From Microbacterium sp. Root180 (GTDB lineage: Bacteria; Actinomycetota; Actinomycetes; Actinomycetales; Microbacteriaceae): a DNA stretch of 64,000 bases. Below are positions 45,339 through 53,897 of the stretch, piece after piece (the stretch's first letter is position 1; each line of letters opens with the position of its first letter). A program made the translations under genes and the position numbers. The notes under the pieces were generated by a model. The model was given only the letters and a program-made list of their open reading frames with translations. It made no database searches and was not told where the DNA came from. The stretch lies in assembly GCF_001428485.1 (NCBI RefSeq), contig NZ_LMHS01000001.1, positions 496,404 to 560,403 of the forward strand, written 5' to 3'.

Positions 45339-46685
45339 TCAGGGGCCGTTGCCGTTGCCGTTCCCGTTGCCGTTCCCGTTCCCACCGCCGTTGCCGTTGT
45401 TGTTGCCCGGGCCGCTGTTCCCGTTCCCGTTCCCGGAACCGCTGTTGTCCGTGCCGCCGTCGCTGGGTTGCGGTGCCGGCTCGTCGACGGGCGTCTCGCT
45501 CGGCTGGGGCGTGTCGACGACGCTCGGCACGGGCTCGGGCGTGTCTCCGGCGCCCGCGCGCGTCGACCACCACAGTGACGCGGTCACCGCCCCGATGGCG
45601 AGCACCGCGGCGACGACGATGGCGATCAGGACCGTCCGTCGACGCCGATCGTCGGTTCCTGCGGGGCGCGGGACCGCGGTGCCCGACGTCGGCGGTGCGG
45701 CACCGGGAATCGGCGGTGGCAGCAGCGCGGTCGGGCCCGTGGCGCTGGCCGCGATGGCAGGGAGTGCGCGTGTCGGGCCGGTCTCCACCACGGGTGCGGC
45801 CTGCGTCGCCTGCTCGGCCATCGCGGCGGGCAGCGGCGCGACTCCGAGCGCCAGACGCTCGGCGGTGATGGCCACCTCCAGGGCGGTCGGACGATCACCG
45901 GGCATCATCGCGGTCATGCCGCGAAGCAGCCCTCGCCACTCGGGTGCCAACGATTCCGGCACCTGGGGCGGTGCCGCCAGCCGGGCCATCACGGCGCCGA
46001 TGCCCTCTGCGTCGGCGAACGGCCGCTCGCCGGTGAGAGCCTCGATCAGCAGCAGCCCGAGCGCGTAGATGTCGGCCGGGGGAGCGGGCGCGTCGCCGCG
46101 CGCCTGCTCCGGCGCGACGTACGCGACCGTCCCGACGATCATGCCCGGGGTCGTCACGCGCGCCGAGTCGAGCAGGTGGGCGATCCCGAAGTCCGCGAGC
46201 TTCGCGCGCCATTCGCGTCCGGGCAGCGGTGACTTCCACAGCAGCACGTTCGAGGGCTTGATATCCCGGTGGACGATGTCGGAGGAGTGCGCCACGTGCA
46301 GAGCCTCCGCCAGGTCGACGGCGATCGATGCCGTCTCGGTCGGCGGGAGCGGCCCCTGCGCGATGCGCTCGCGCAGAGTGATCCCTTCGACGTACTCCAT
46401 CACGAGGTAGTTGGGGCCTTGGTCGGCGATATGCGCATCGAACAGGGTGACCAGGCCGTGGTGATTGAGTGCGGCGAGGAGCGTCGTCTCGGTTCTGGCG
46501 CGGTCCACCGATCCGATCGCGTCGACGCCGCGCAGCACCTTGATCGCGACCGTGCGTCCGAGTGCTTCGTCGTCGGCTCGGTAGACGCGCGCCATCCCGC
46601 CTTCGCCGATGCGCTCCTTGAGCACGTATCGGTGGCCGAGGATCTCACCGGTCGACAGTTCGCCGGCTTCACGCAGGTCCGACAT
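45339..46685 (-). CDS. Membrane-anchored serine/threonine protein kinase (PknB-like)
   Basis: The 448-residue protein has a kinase domain at residues 17-275 with glycine loop IGEGGMARV, ATP lysine VAIKVLRG, catalytic loop IVHRDIKPSNVLL, DFGIAH and GTVAYVAPEQA, then a transmembrane helix around residue 350-370 and an extracellular tail ending in Gly-Asn repeats. No PASTA domain. The ATG at 46685 follows GGGGAGGACC; the frame upstream is unconserved. Confidence 0.92.
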   Translation of the reverse strand: MSDLREAGELSTGEILGHRYVLKERIGEGGMARVYRADDEALGRTVAIKVLRGVDAIGSVDRARTETTLLAALNHHGLVTLFDAHIADQGPNYLVMEYVEGITLRERIAQGPLPPTETASIAVDLAEALHVAHSSDIVHRDIKPSNVLLWKSPLPGREWRAKLADFGIAHLLDSARVTTPGMIVGTVAYVAPEQARGDAPAPPADIYALGLLLIEALTGERPFADAEGIGAVMARLAAPPQVPESLAPEWRGLLRGMTAMMPGDRPTALEVAITAERLALGVAPLPAAMAEQATQAAPVVETGPTRALPAIAASATGPTALLPPPIPGAAPPTSGTAVPRPAGTDDRRRRTVLIAIVVAAVLAIGAVTASLWWSTRAGAGDTPEPVPSVVDTPQPSETPVDEPAPQPSDGGTDNSGSGNGNGNSGPGNNNGNGGGNGNGNGNGNGNGP

Positions 46686-46820
46686 GGTCCTCCCCGCCGG
46701 CCTCGCTGTCGACGGGCATGGATCGTCGGGCCGAGCGACCACCGACGATACGCTCCCGCGCGTTCCCGCACGACAGTCTTGACGCGTGCCCGGGGCACGT
46801 GCATGTGCGGGACACGACGA

Positions 46821-46854
46821 GGCCGCCGGTGCCCCTCGCCAGGCACCGGCGGCC
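46821..46854. terminator. Hairpin between the fasciclin and kinase genes
   Basis: GGCCGCCGGTGCC pairs perfectly with GGCACCGGCGGCC (13 bp) around 8 nt, 32 nt beyond the fasciclin-gene stop on the minus strand. No T-run. Confidence 0.75.
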
Positions 46855-46886
46855 ACGCCGCTCGCCGGCCGAAGCCGGCTGGTCGG

Positions 46887-47549
46887 TTACTGTGCCGGAG
46901 GCATCAGCACCGCGTCGATGAGGTAGACCGTCGCGTTCGCCGTCTGCACTCCGCCGCAGATGACGTTGGCGCCGTTCACCATGAGCTCGTCGCCGGAGCC
47001 CGTGACCTCGAGGTCCGCGCCCTGCACGGTCGTGTGCATGCCGGCGATGTCGGCCGGGGCGACCTGGCCGGGGACCACGTGGTACGTCAGAATCGACGTC
47101 AGCGTCGCGGTGTCGGTCTTGAGCGCCTCGATCGTGGCGGGGTCGATGGCCGCGAAGGCCTCATCCACGGGTGCGAACACCGTGAACTCGTCGCCGTTGA
47201 GCGTGTCGACGAGGTCGACCTCGGGGTTGAGCTGTCCGCTCACCGCGGCGACGAGCGTCGTGAGGAGCGGGTTGTTGGAGGCGGCGGTGGCGACCGGGTC
47301 CTGAGCCATGCCTGCGACGGAGCCGTCGCCGTCCGGCACTGCCTCGGCGTAGGCCTCGCAGCCGGGCCCGACGAGGTTCGCCGCGGGGTCCATCTCCTCC
47401 ATGGGTGCTTCCGACTCCTCCATCGCGGGGGTCGAGGGTTCATCCGCCGGCTCAGCGCTTCCGCCCATAGAGCAGGCCGACAGCGCGAAGGTGGCGGCGA
47501 GCGCGAGGGCGAGACCGGCTGAGACGCGCTTCTTGGTGATGCGGGACAT
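46887..47549 (-). CDS. Fasciclin-domain lipoprotein (MPT70/MPT83-like)
   Basis: The 220-residue protein has a lipoprotein signal ([11 protein letters not shown]), an acidic Pro/Glu linker, then one FAS1 domain (residues 85-218: [71 protein letters not shown]). Surface-exposed; likely adhesion or matrix role. The ATG follows a consensus AGGAGG. It is divergent from sigK-rskA, the same association as mycobacterial mpt70/mpt83 with sigK. Confidence 0.92.
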   Translation of the reverse strand: MSRITKKRVSAGLALALAATFALSACSMGGSAEPADEPSTPAMEESEAPMEEMDPAANLVGPGCEAYAEAVPDGDGSVAGMAQDPVATAASNNPLLTTLVAAVSGQLNPEVDLVDTLNGDEFTVFAPVDEAFAAIDPATIEALKTDTATLTSILTYHVVPGQVAPADIAGMHTTVQGADLEVTGSGDELMVNGANVICGGVQTANATVYLIDAVLMPPAQ

Positions 47550-47710
47550 GGCTTCCTCCTGTTGAGGTCCGGTGCGGACCGTGATTTGCTGGCCCCGCGG
47601 TGCGGGGTTGCGCCGCAGGAGCGGCGACACGGGCTCTTCGGAGGCTGGCGAGGAACGGATTGGAACCGGATCGGGATCGAGCGATTCCGGGACCCGGCGA
47701 CGAGTAGGGC

Positions 47711-48313
47711 ATGCTGGTTCTCATGGTGATCGACGGGATCGACGTGCCGGAGGACGGCGCCGAACCGGTCGACCATGTCGGTGAGCTGCTGCAGCGCGTC
47801 GCCGGCGGCGACGAGACGGCCTTCGCACGCCTCTACGACCTCATCTCTCCGCGCGTGTTCGGACTCATCCTGCGGGTCCTGGTCAACCGGGCACAGAGCG
47901 AGGAAGTGCTGCAGGAGGTGTTCCTCGAAGTGTGGCAATCCGCCTCGCGCTTCACTCCGAACAGAGGCCAGGGAAGGTCCTGGGTGCTCACGATCGCACA
48001 TCGCCGGGCCGTCGACCGCGTGCGGTCGGCACAGGCGAGCACCGATCGCGATGTCCGTGCGGGCTTCCGCGACCTCGACGTCGCGCATGACGGGGTGGCC
48101 GAACAGGTCGAGCTCCGCATCGAAGGCGAGAAGGTCACGGCAGCGCTCACCGCGCTGCCCGACGTGCAGCGGGAGGCCCTCACCCTGGCGTATTTCGGGG
48201 GTTACAGTCAGAGCGAGATCGCGGCGCTCGTGGGTGCGCCGCTGGGAACGATCAAGACGAGGATGCGGGACGGCTTGTCCCGCCTGCGGGCTGAGATGGG
48301 GGTGACCGCGTGA
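47711..48313 (+). CDS. sigK: ECF sigma factor, SigK-like
   Basis: The 200-residue protein has region 2 ([40 protein letters not shown]) and region 4 ([45 protein letters not shown]). It would redirect RNA polymerase to envelope genes, very likely the divergent fasciclin gene. The start may instead be the ATG at 47723. It overlaps rskA by GTGA. Confidence 0.9.
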   Translation: MLVLMVIDGIDVPEDGAEPVDHVGELLQRVAGGDETAFARLYDLISPRVFGLILRVLVNRAQSEEVLQEVFLEVWQSASRFTPNRGQGRSWVLTIAHRRAVDRVRSAQASTDRDVRAGFRDLDVAHDGVAEQVELRIEGEKVTAALTALPDVQREALTLAYFGGYSQSEIAALVGAPLGTIKTRMRDGLSRLRAEMGVTA

Positions 48314-49149
48314 TGGACGAGAAGGAGTTCGCCGAACTGGCGTCCGGCTTCGCGCTCGACGCACTTTCGCCCGCCGACCGTCGCACCTTCGACGAGGCGC
48401 GAGCGGCGCATCCCGAGTGGGACCACTGGGTCGAGTCGGATGCCGCGACGGCGACCGCGCTCGCCGACAGCATCCCTGACGCCGCTCCGCCGCTGACCCT
48501 GCGTTCGACGCTGCTCTCCCGCATCGCCACCATGCCGCAGCTTCCCGACCTCGCGGCGGCGGATGCAGCCACGGCCGAGGCCTGGCCCACCGCCGCCGAG
48601 GCGAAGGCCGAGGCATCCGACTCTCCCGCTGAATCGCCGGCCGTGGACCCTGCGCCGACGACCGCGACCATCCAGGCGATCTCGCGCCGCAACTGGACGC
48701 GCGGTCTGCTCACGCTCGCCGCGTCGATCGTCGTCCTGGTCGTGCTGGGCTTCGGCGCAGCGTCGATCAACGAGGTCGTCAATCGATCGCCCGAGGTCGT
48801 CGCGCTCCAGGAGATCGAGGCAGCACCCGATTCCCAGTCGGTCACGGCCGAGCTCGACGACGGCGGCACGATGACGGCGCACTGGTCGGAGTCCGTCGGC
48901 AAGGCGGTGCTCGTGTCGGCGGGGCTGCCCGAGATCGCCGACGACGAGAGCTTCGAACTGTGGTTCGTGCGCGATGGCGCGGCGGTCTCGGCGGGCACCT
49001 TCGAGCCGACGGAGACCGGCGAGTCGACCGCTGTTCTCGAGGGCACCGTGGAGCCCGGTGACGTCATCGCGGTGACCGTCGAGCCGCAGGGCGGGTCGCC
49101 CGACGGCCAGCCGACGTCGGACCCGATCGTCCAGATCCCCACCGCGTGA
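48310..49149 (+). CDS. rskA: Anti-sigma-K factor RskA-like membrane protein
   Basis: The 279-residue protein has an N-terminal anti-sigma helical domain (EFAELASGFALDALSPADRRTFDEA), an Ala/Pro-rich linker, one transmembrane helix near residue 137-158 (GLLTLAASIVVLVVLGFGAA) and an extracytoplasmic RskA domain (LWFVRDGAAVSAGTFEPT, VTVEPQGGSPDGQPT). It would bind SigK until regulated proteolysis releases it. Coupled to sigK. Confidence 0.92.
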   Translation: MMDEKEFAELASGFALDALSPADRRTFDEARAAHPEWDHWVESDAATATALADSIPDAAPPLTLRSTLLSRIATMPQLPDLAAADAATAEAWPTAAEAKAEASDSPAESPAVDPAPTTATIQAISRRNWTRGLLTLAASIVVLVVLGFGAASINEVVNRSPEVVALQEIEAAPDSQSVTAELDDGGTMTAHWSESVGKAVLVSAGLPEIADDESFELWFVRDGAAVSAGTFEPTETGESTAVLEGTVEPGDVIAVTVEPQGGSPDGQPTSDPIVQIPTA

Positions 49150-49184
49150 GGTAGACGGGCCGCCCCCGCCGGTAGCGTGGAGGC

Positions 49185-49586
49185 GTGGCACCCGCCCCGC
49201 AGACGACAGAGACCCTCGTGCACCTTCGACGCGCGCGCGACCTGATGGACCGCGACTACGCCGAACCGCTCGACGTCCCGACCATGGCGGCGAAGGCACT
49301 CATGTCGCCCGCGCACTTCTCGCGCGAGTTCAAGGCGGCCTACGGCGAGACGCCCTACGCGTACCTCATGACCCGACGCATCGAGCGGGCGATGGCGCTG
49401 CTGCGAGCGGGGACGTCGGTGACGGATGCCTGCACTGCGGTGGGTGCGACGTCGCTGGGCTCGTTCAGCTCGACGTTCACCGAGATCGTCGGTGAGACCC
49501 CGAGCTCGTACAGATCGCGGCCGCACGATGCCGCCGAGGCGATGCCGCTGTGCGTCGCGAAGATCCTCACTCGTCCGCGCCGCTGA
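49185..49586 (+). CDS. AraC-family transcriptional regulator (DNA-binding domain only)
   Basis: The 133-residue protein has two helix-turn-helix motifs: LDVPTMAAKALMSPAHFSREFKAAYGETPYAYLMTRRIERA and VTDACTAVGATSLGSFSSTFTEIVGETPSSYRS. There is no separate ligand domain. TAGCGT 12 nt before the GTG suggests leaderless expression. The following VOC-domain gene is a likely target. Confidence 0.9.
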   Translation: MAPAPQTTETLVHLRRARDLMDRDYAEPLDVPTMAAKALMSPAHFSREFKAAYGETPYAYLMTRRIERAMALLRAGTSVTDACTAVGATSLGSFSSTFTEIVGETPSSYRSRPHDAAEAMPLCVAKILTRPRR

Positions 49587-49653
49587 GCAACCGGACGACG
49601 ATGGAGCAGGATCGGAGAAGCGACTGCGGACGTGCTCCCCTAGCCTGGCTTCC

Positions 49654-50061
49654 ATGACCAGCATCTCTCTCGCGTACTGCCCCATCACGGTCGACGACGT
49701 CGAGGCCGCGATCCCGTTCTACCGGGATGGTCTCGGACTCGAGATCGTCAACGACGTCGCCTACGACGGTCACCGGTGGGTGAGCTTCGGCCTCGCCGGC
49801 CAGGAGGGCCTCTCGCTCGTGGTGTCCGATCCGGAGGCGGGCCGCTCGCCCGAGGACGGCGACGCGCTGAAGCGGCTCGTGGTGAAGGGATCGGGCCCGG
49901 GGCCCTACGTCTTCTCGACCACCGACATCGACGCGACGTTCGAGCGACTGCGCGCGTTCGGAGCAGAGGTGCTTCAGGAGCCCATCGAGCAGTCTTGGGG
50001 CCCGCGCGACTGCGCATTCCGCGACCCGTCGGGCAACCACATCCGCATCAACCAGGTCTGA
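49654..50061 (+). CDS. VOC (glyoxalase/bleomycin-resistance) superfamily protein
   Basis: The 135-residue protein has the paired beta-alpha-beta-beta-beta VOC repeats: CPITVDDVEAAIPFYRDGLGLEIV, WVSFGLAG, VFSTTDIDATFERLRAFGAEVLQEPIEQSWGPRDCAFRDPSGNHIRINQV. The pattern resembles small stand-alone dioxygenase or lyase-like members; the activity is unknown. TAGCCT is 13 nt before the ATG. AraC-VOC neighbours recur widely in actinobacteria. Confidence 0.9.
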   Translation: MTSISLAYCPITVDDVEAAIPFYRDGLGLEIVNDVAYDGHRWVSFGLAGQEGLSLVVSDPEAGRSPEDGDALKRLVVKGSGPGPYVFSTTDIDATFERLRAFGAEVLQEPIEQSWGPRDCAFRDPSGNHIRINQV

Positions 50062-50246
50062 CCCGTGTGCCTGCCGTGGGAGGCCGCCCAGCGCGCGGCG
50101 ACGGGAGAGGCCGTCGCGAAGGGAGGAGATGTGGCGAGCGGAGGATCGGATGCCGCGTGCCCATCCTCCTTCCGTGACATCCCCTCCTCTCGCGCCGCCG
50201 AAGACCGACCGGCCACTCGTGCCGAGCGCCCGGTAGCCTTGACGGG

Positions 50247-50885
50247 GTGAGCGACGAGTCCAGAGGGTTCCACAAGCCGGTGCGCCGGCCCGCGGAGCTG
50301 TTCGATCGACTGTTCGCCGCCGAGGACCCCGCCGAAGTCTCGCGGGTCGCGCACTCCACGGCGCACGCGCTGCTCGCGCGCGTGCGTGCCGACCCCGACG
50401 GTGAAGTCGTCGACCGCCTCGTCGCGTTCACGCACGACAACGGCATCGACGACATCGCCGAACTGTGGTCGCGCTCGCCGGCGAAGACGCTGCCGGGTGC
50501 GCTGTGGCGGCTGTATCTCGTGCAGCTCTCGATCCACGATGACCCGCGCACGGCCGCGCTGCTGTACGAACGCGGTCGCGCTGAGCTCGCGTCGGTCGAC
50601 GAGGTGGTCGCCGGTGCTCCGACCCCCGCAGGGCCGGAGGAGCTCGTCGCACTCGTCGACCAGATCCTGCGCGGACTGTTCGAGGGTGACTTCGCCGTCG
50701 CGCTCGACCGCGCGGCCGCGTTCTGCCGTGTCCAGGCAGCGGGGGCGACGCATCTCGCCGACGACTACGACGCGACCGAGCCCGAGCGCGCCTCGGCGTT
50801 CACGACCCGGGCGCTGCGGCTCTCGGACTACGCCGCCGACCTCTCCGCGTGCGCGGCGCTGTGGCGCCGCGAAGCCTTGACCTGA
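50247..50885 (+). CDS. Conserved hypothetical actinobacterial protein
   Basis: The 212-residue, largely helical cytosolic protein (FHKPVRRPAELFDRLFAAEDPAEVSRVAHSTAHALL, LPGALWRLYLVQLSIHDDP, ALDRAAAFCRVQAAGATHLADDY). Its family appears in many actinobacterial genomes without a known function. The GTG start is backed by TAGCCT at 50234, 13 nt upstream. Confidence 0.8.
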   Translation: MSDESRGFHKPVRRPAELFDRLFAAEDPAEVSRVAHSTAHALLARVRADPDGEVVDRLVAFTHDNGIDDIAELWSRSPAKTLPGALWRLYLVQLSIHDDPRTAALLYERGRAELASVDEVVAGAPTPAGPEELVALVDQILRGLFEGDFAVALDRAAAFCRVQAAGATHLADDYDATEPERASAFTTRALRLSDYAADLSACAALWRREALT

Positions 50886-50901
50886 GCCCGGGAACGATGA
50901 A

Positions 50902-51009
50902 GCCGGGCCGCAGAACGCCTCTCGGCGCGGAGCCGCTCGGAGCGGCAGAAGATGGAGCCCGGGGTTACTGCGGCCCGGCCGATCCAGTGTAACCGAGCGG
51001 GCGGCTCCG
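50902..51009. other. Structured intergenic sequence with competing hairpins (candidate RNA or attenuator)
   Basis: GCCGGGCCGCAG (50902-50913) pairs exactly with CTGCGGCCCGGC (50968-50979), enclosing GC-rich sub-hairpins such as CCGCT-CGG-AGCGG. The right arm overlaps a second helix, GGTTAC (50963-50968) with GTAACC (50989-50994), so the two folds exclude each other. The downstream gene has its own promoter at 51026, so this may be a terminator of the upstream gene or a small RNA. Confidence 0.45.
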
Positions 51010-51037
51010 GCATTCCCGGAAGGCCTAGGCTCGTGCC

Positions 51038-51925
51038 ATGACCTGGCGTTACGCGCTCGTGCTCGAGCCCGCGGCATCCGATGATCCCCGTACCGATTTC
51101 GCGACGACCTTCCGCGAGATCGATCCGGAGGCCCCGGCGCTGAGCGTGGGGGAGCTGAGCACGCAGCGCGGCGACGGCATCTTCGAGTCGATCGGCGTCG
51201 TCGACGGGCATCCGCAGGAGGTGACGGCGCATCTCGAGCGCCTGGCTCACTCTGCGGCGCTGTGCGACCTGCCTGCTCCGCATCTCGAGCAGTGGCGCCA
51301 GGCGGTCGCCGCCGCCGCTGCCCACTGTCCGGCGGCGGGGGAGGGTGTGATCAAGCTCATCCTCAGCCGGGGCGTCGAGCACGGCCCCGCGCCCACGGCG
51401 TGGGCGACGGCGGCGCAGGCCGCCGACAACTCGGCGGTCCGCGAGCACGGTGTGCGGGTCGTCACCCTCGACCGCGGCTACGCGATCGACACGCCTGCGC
51501 GGGCGCCGTGGCTGCTGCTCGGCGCGAAGACGCTGTCGTACGCGGTCAACATGGCGGCGATCCGCGAGGCGCGGCGGCGCGGCGCCGACGACGCCGTCTT
51601 CGTGACCTCCGACGGCTTCGTCCTGGAGGCGCCGACGGCGTCGCTCGTCCTGCGCGTGGCCGACCGGTTCGTGACGCCTGCGCCGAACGCCGGCATCCTC
51701 CACGGCACGACCCAGCTGAGCCTGTTCGAGCACCTCGCGGCGCTCGGCCACGCCACCGCGTACGAGACGATCCCCGTCACCGCGCTGGCGGAGGCGGATG
51801 CCGCGTGGCTGCTGTCGAGCGTGCGTCTGGCGGCGCCGATCTCGGCCATCGACGGCGTCGAGGTGCCGATCGATCGCGAGCTGACGGCATCCTTCAACGA
51901 CTACCTCCTCAGCCCGCGCACCTGA
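51038..51925 (+). CDS. pabC: Aminodeoxychorismate lyase / class IV aminotransferase
   Basis: PLP enzyme of fold type IV, 295 residues. It shows RGDGIFESIGVVDG (substrate region), PAEGEGVIKLILSRG-like beta strands, the Schiff-base lysine in LLLGAKTLSYAVNM, and DDAVFVTSDGFVLEAPTASLVL. By length and context it probably makes p-aminobenzoate for folate, but branched-chain or D-amino-acid aminotransferase activity cannot be excluded. TAGGCT is 12 nt before the ATG. Confidence 0.85.
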   Translation: MTWRYALVLEPAASDDPRTDFATTFREIDPEAPALSVGELSTQRGDGIFESIGVVDGHPQEVTAHLERLAHSAALCDLPAPHLEQWRQAVAAAAAHCPAAGEGVIKLILSRGVEHGPAPTAWATAAQAADNSAVREHGVRVVTLDRGYAIDTPARAPWLLLGAKTLSYAVNMAAIREARRRGADDAVFVTSDGFVLEAPTASLVLRVADRFVTPAPNAGILHGTTQLSLFEHLAALGHATAYETIPVTALAEADAAWLLSSVRLAAPISAIDGVEVPIDRELTASFNDYLLSPRT

Positions 51926-51944
51926 ATCGGCAGCGGGAGCGGGT

Positions 51945-52397
51945 TCAGCGAGTCACACCGGAGAGCTCGCGTCGAGCCCGCGCGATCATGCCGCGCATGA
52001 GCACGGCGAGCGACAGGCGCAGCGGCAGCGACCACAGACGTGCCCCGCGCCCTTTGAACCGCATGGCGGTCACGACGCGCACGAGCGCGCGCTCCTCGTC
52101 GACTCCGACGCCGACGCGCATGTCGACGCGGCGGGCGTCGACCGCGACGAGGGCCTCCTCGCCTTCGACGCGCCGCACCGCGAACACGTCGCACCGGCGG
52201 CGTTCGCGTCGGAGCAGCGAGCCGACCACGATCGCGCCGGCGAGCCAGCGCGGGAGCGCCGTGCGGGAGAAGAGGTTGCGCGCCCAGGCGGCCGGGTCCG
52301 CCGTGGCGTGCGCCGGGAGCACGTCGATCCAGACGTGGGTGTAGTCGGGGTCGCTGATGTCGGCCAGCGCGAGCGACCAGAACGTCGGTTGTCTCAT
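51945..52397 (-). CDS. DUF2867-like protein
   Basis: About 150 residues (FWSLALADISDPDYTHVWIDVLPAHATADPAAWARNLFSRT...). The pattern suggests the DUF2867/SRPBCC-like group; assignment tentative. The ATG at 52397 follows GGGGAGG; the frame extends to 52535 but runs over the TetR operator. Divergent from, and probably repressed by, the TetR gene. Confidence 0.7.
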   Translation of the reverse strand: MRQPTFWSLALADISDPDYTHVWIDVLPAHATADPAAWARNLFSRTALPRWLAGAIVVGSLLRRERRRCDVFAVRRVEGEEALVAVDARRVDMRVGVGVDEERALVRVVTAMRFKGRGARLWSLPLRLSLAVLMRGMIARARRELSGVTR

Positions 52398-52414
52398 GAC
52401 GCCTCCCCAGTGAG

Positions 52415-52432
52415 CCATACGCCTCCGTATGG
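52415..52432. promoter_or_regulatory. TetR operator-like palindrome
   Basis: CCATACG-CCTC-CGTATGG, perfect 7-bp arms, lies in the divergent interval between the DUF2867-like and TetR genes. A second element, three direct TACGG units at 52451-52465, overlaps the TetR gene's -10 (TACGGT, 52456-52461). Confidence 0.7.
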
Positions 52433-52467
52433 AGTCCAGGAGTGAGACTATACGGTACGGTACGGAC

Positions 52468-53025
52468 ATGGCAAGGCTCACGCGCGAAGACTGGATCGCC
52501 GCGGCGTACGAGCGATTCAGCGCAGACGGCATCACCGCCGTCGCCGTCGAACCCGTCGCCCGCGCCGTCGGCGCGACGAAGGGCTCGTTCTACTGGCACT
52601 TCGCCGACCGGCGCGCGCTCGTCGACGCCGTCCTCGAGCGCTGGCGCGAGCTCGAGACCGAGCACCTCATCGCCGAGGTCGAGCGCATCGAGCCGGCATC
52701 GGCGAGACTGGGCGGCCTGCTCGAGCTGATCGCACACCGCACGGGCCAGCGCTCGGGGGAGCGCACGCTCTACGCGGATGCGACGGGCCCGGTGCGGGAC
52801 TTCGTCTCGGCCGTGACCGAGCGACGCGTCGCGTATCTCGCCTCGCTGGTGCAGGCATCCGGCGTCGCACCCGACGAGGCACGCCGCCGCGCCGTCATCA
52901 TCGTGTCGGCGGTCATCGGCTATCAGCAGCTCGTCTCGAGCGGGTGGGATGCCGCATCCGACCCCCGCTCACTGGTCGACACGCTCCACGCGCTGGCCAC
53001 CGGAAGCACCACGCACGTCGCCTGA
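52468..53025 (+). CDS. TetR-family transcriptional regulator
   Basis: The 185-residue protein has an N-terminal HTH (LTREDWIAAAYERFSADGITAVAVEPVARAVGATKGSFYWHFADRRALVDAVLERW) and a helical C-terminal ligand domain. The ATG at 52468 has TACGGT 12 nt upstream; the earlier ATG at 52429 is inside the operator. It probably regulates itself and the divergent DUF2867-like gene. Confidence 0.92.
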   Translation: MARLTREDWIAAAYERFSADGITAVAVEPVARAVGATKGSFYWHFADRRALVDAVLERWRELETEHLIAEVERIEPASARLGGLLELIAHRTGQRSGERTLYADATGPVRDFVSAVTERRVAYLASLVQASGVAPDEARRRAVIIVSAVIGYQQLVSSGWDAASDPRSLVDTLHALATGSTTHVA

Positions 53026-53027
53026 AC

Positions 53028-53063
53028 CGCGAAGACCTCCGCCCGGAGGCAGAGGTCTTCGCG
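53028..53063. terminator. Bidirectional hairpin between tetR-like gene and pstB
   Basis: CGCGAAGACCTC pairs perfectly with GAGGTCTTCGCG (12 bp) around 12 nt, between convergent genes ending at 53025 and 53079. Confidence 0.85.
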
Positions 53064-53078
53064 AGGTGTGGATCGGGC

Positions 53079-53858
53079 TTATCCGAAGCGGCCCGAGACG
53101 TAGTCTTCGGTGGCCTGCACCGTGGGGGTCGTGAAGATCGACCTGGTGTCGTCGTACTCGATCAGCTTGCCGGGCTTGCCGGTGCCGGCGATGTTGAAGA
53201 ACGCCGTCTTGTCGCTCACACGCGAGGCCTGCTGCATGTTGTGGGTGACGATGACGACCGTGTAGTCGTTCTTCAGTTCGCCGATGAGCTCCTCGATCGC
53301 GTACGTCGAGATCGGGTCCAGGGCCGAGCAGGGCTCGTCCATGAGGATGACCTCGGGCGAGACGGCGATCGCTCGGGCGATGCACAGGCGCTGCTGCTGG
53401 CCGCCCGAAAGGCCGGACCCCGGCTTGTCGAGGCGGTCCTTCACCTCGTTCCACAGGTTCGCGCCCTTGAGCGACTTCTCGACGAGGGCATCGCTGTCGG
53501 ACTTCGAGATGCGCTTGTTGTTCAGCTTGACGCCGGCCAGCACGTTCTCGCGGATCGACATCGTGGGGAACGGGTTCGGGCGCTGGAAGACCATGCCCAC
53601 CTGACGCCGCACGAGCACCGGGTCGACGCTCGGACCGTACAGGTCGTCGCCGTCGAGCAGCACCGAGCCCTCGACGCGAGCGCCGGGGATGACCTCGTGC
53701 ATGCGGTTCAGCGTGCGCAGGAAGGTCGACTTACCGCAGCCCGACGGGCCGATGAAGGCCGTGACGCTGCGGGGCTCGATGTCGAGCGAGACGCCCTCGA
53801 CGGCCAGGAAGTCGCCGTAGTAGACGTTCAGGTCGTTGACTTCGATGCTCTTGGACAC
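53079..53858 (-). CDS. pstB: Phosphate ABC transporter ATP-binding protein
   Basis: The 259-residue ATPase has Walker [10 protein letters not shown], signature [14 protein letters not shown], Walker [14 protein letters not shown] and the H-loop [25 protein letters not shown] at the N-terminus is typical of PstB. The GTG start follows AGAGGAA. Last gene of pstSCAB. Confidence 0.97.
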   Translation of the reverse strand: MSKSIEVNDLNVYYGDFLAVEGVSLDIEPRSVTAFIGPSGCGKSTFLRTLNRMHEVIPGARVEGSVLLDGDDLYGPSVDPVLVRRQVGMVFQRPNPFPTMSIRENVLAGVKLNNKRISKSDSDALVEKSLKGANLWNEVKDRLDKPGSGLSGGQQQRLCIARAIAVSPEVILMDEPCSALDPISTYAIEELIGELKNDYTVVIVTHNMQQASRVSDKTAFFNIAGTGKPGKLIEYDDTRSIFTTPTVQATEDYVSGRFG

Positions 53859-53897
53859 GATTCCTCTGATTTCGCTTCGGGAAGTTTTCGGGGCCGC

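Noticed and set aside
45345..45460. Short tandem-repeat-like GC tract (repeating CCGTTG/CCGTTC)
   Set aside because: It encodes the Gly-Asn-rich extracellular tail of the kinase and is coding low complexity, not a CRISPR or a separate repeat array.
50065..50246. 61-codon plus-strand frame after the VOC gene
   Set aside because: No conserved motif, biased composition and no spacing to a promoter hexamer; the -10 of the next gene lies inside it.
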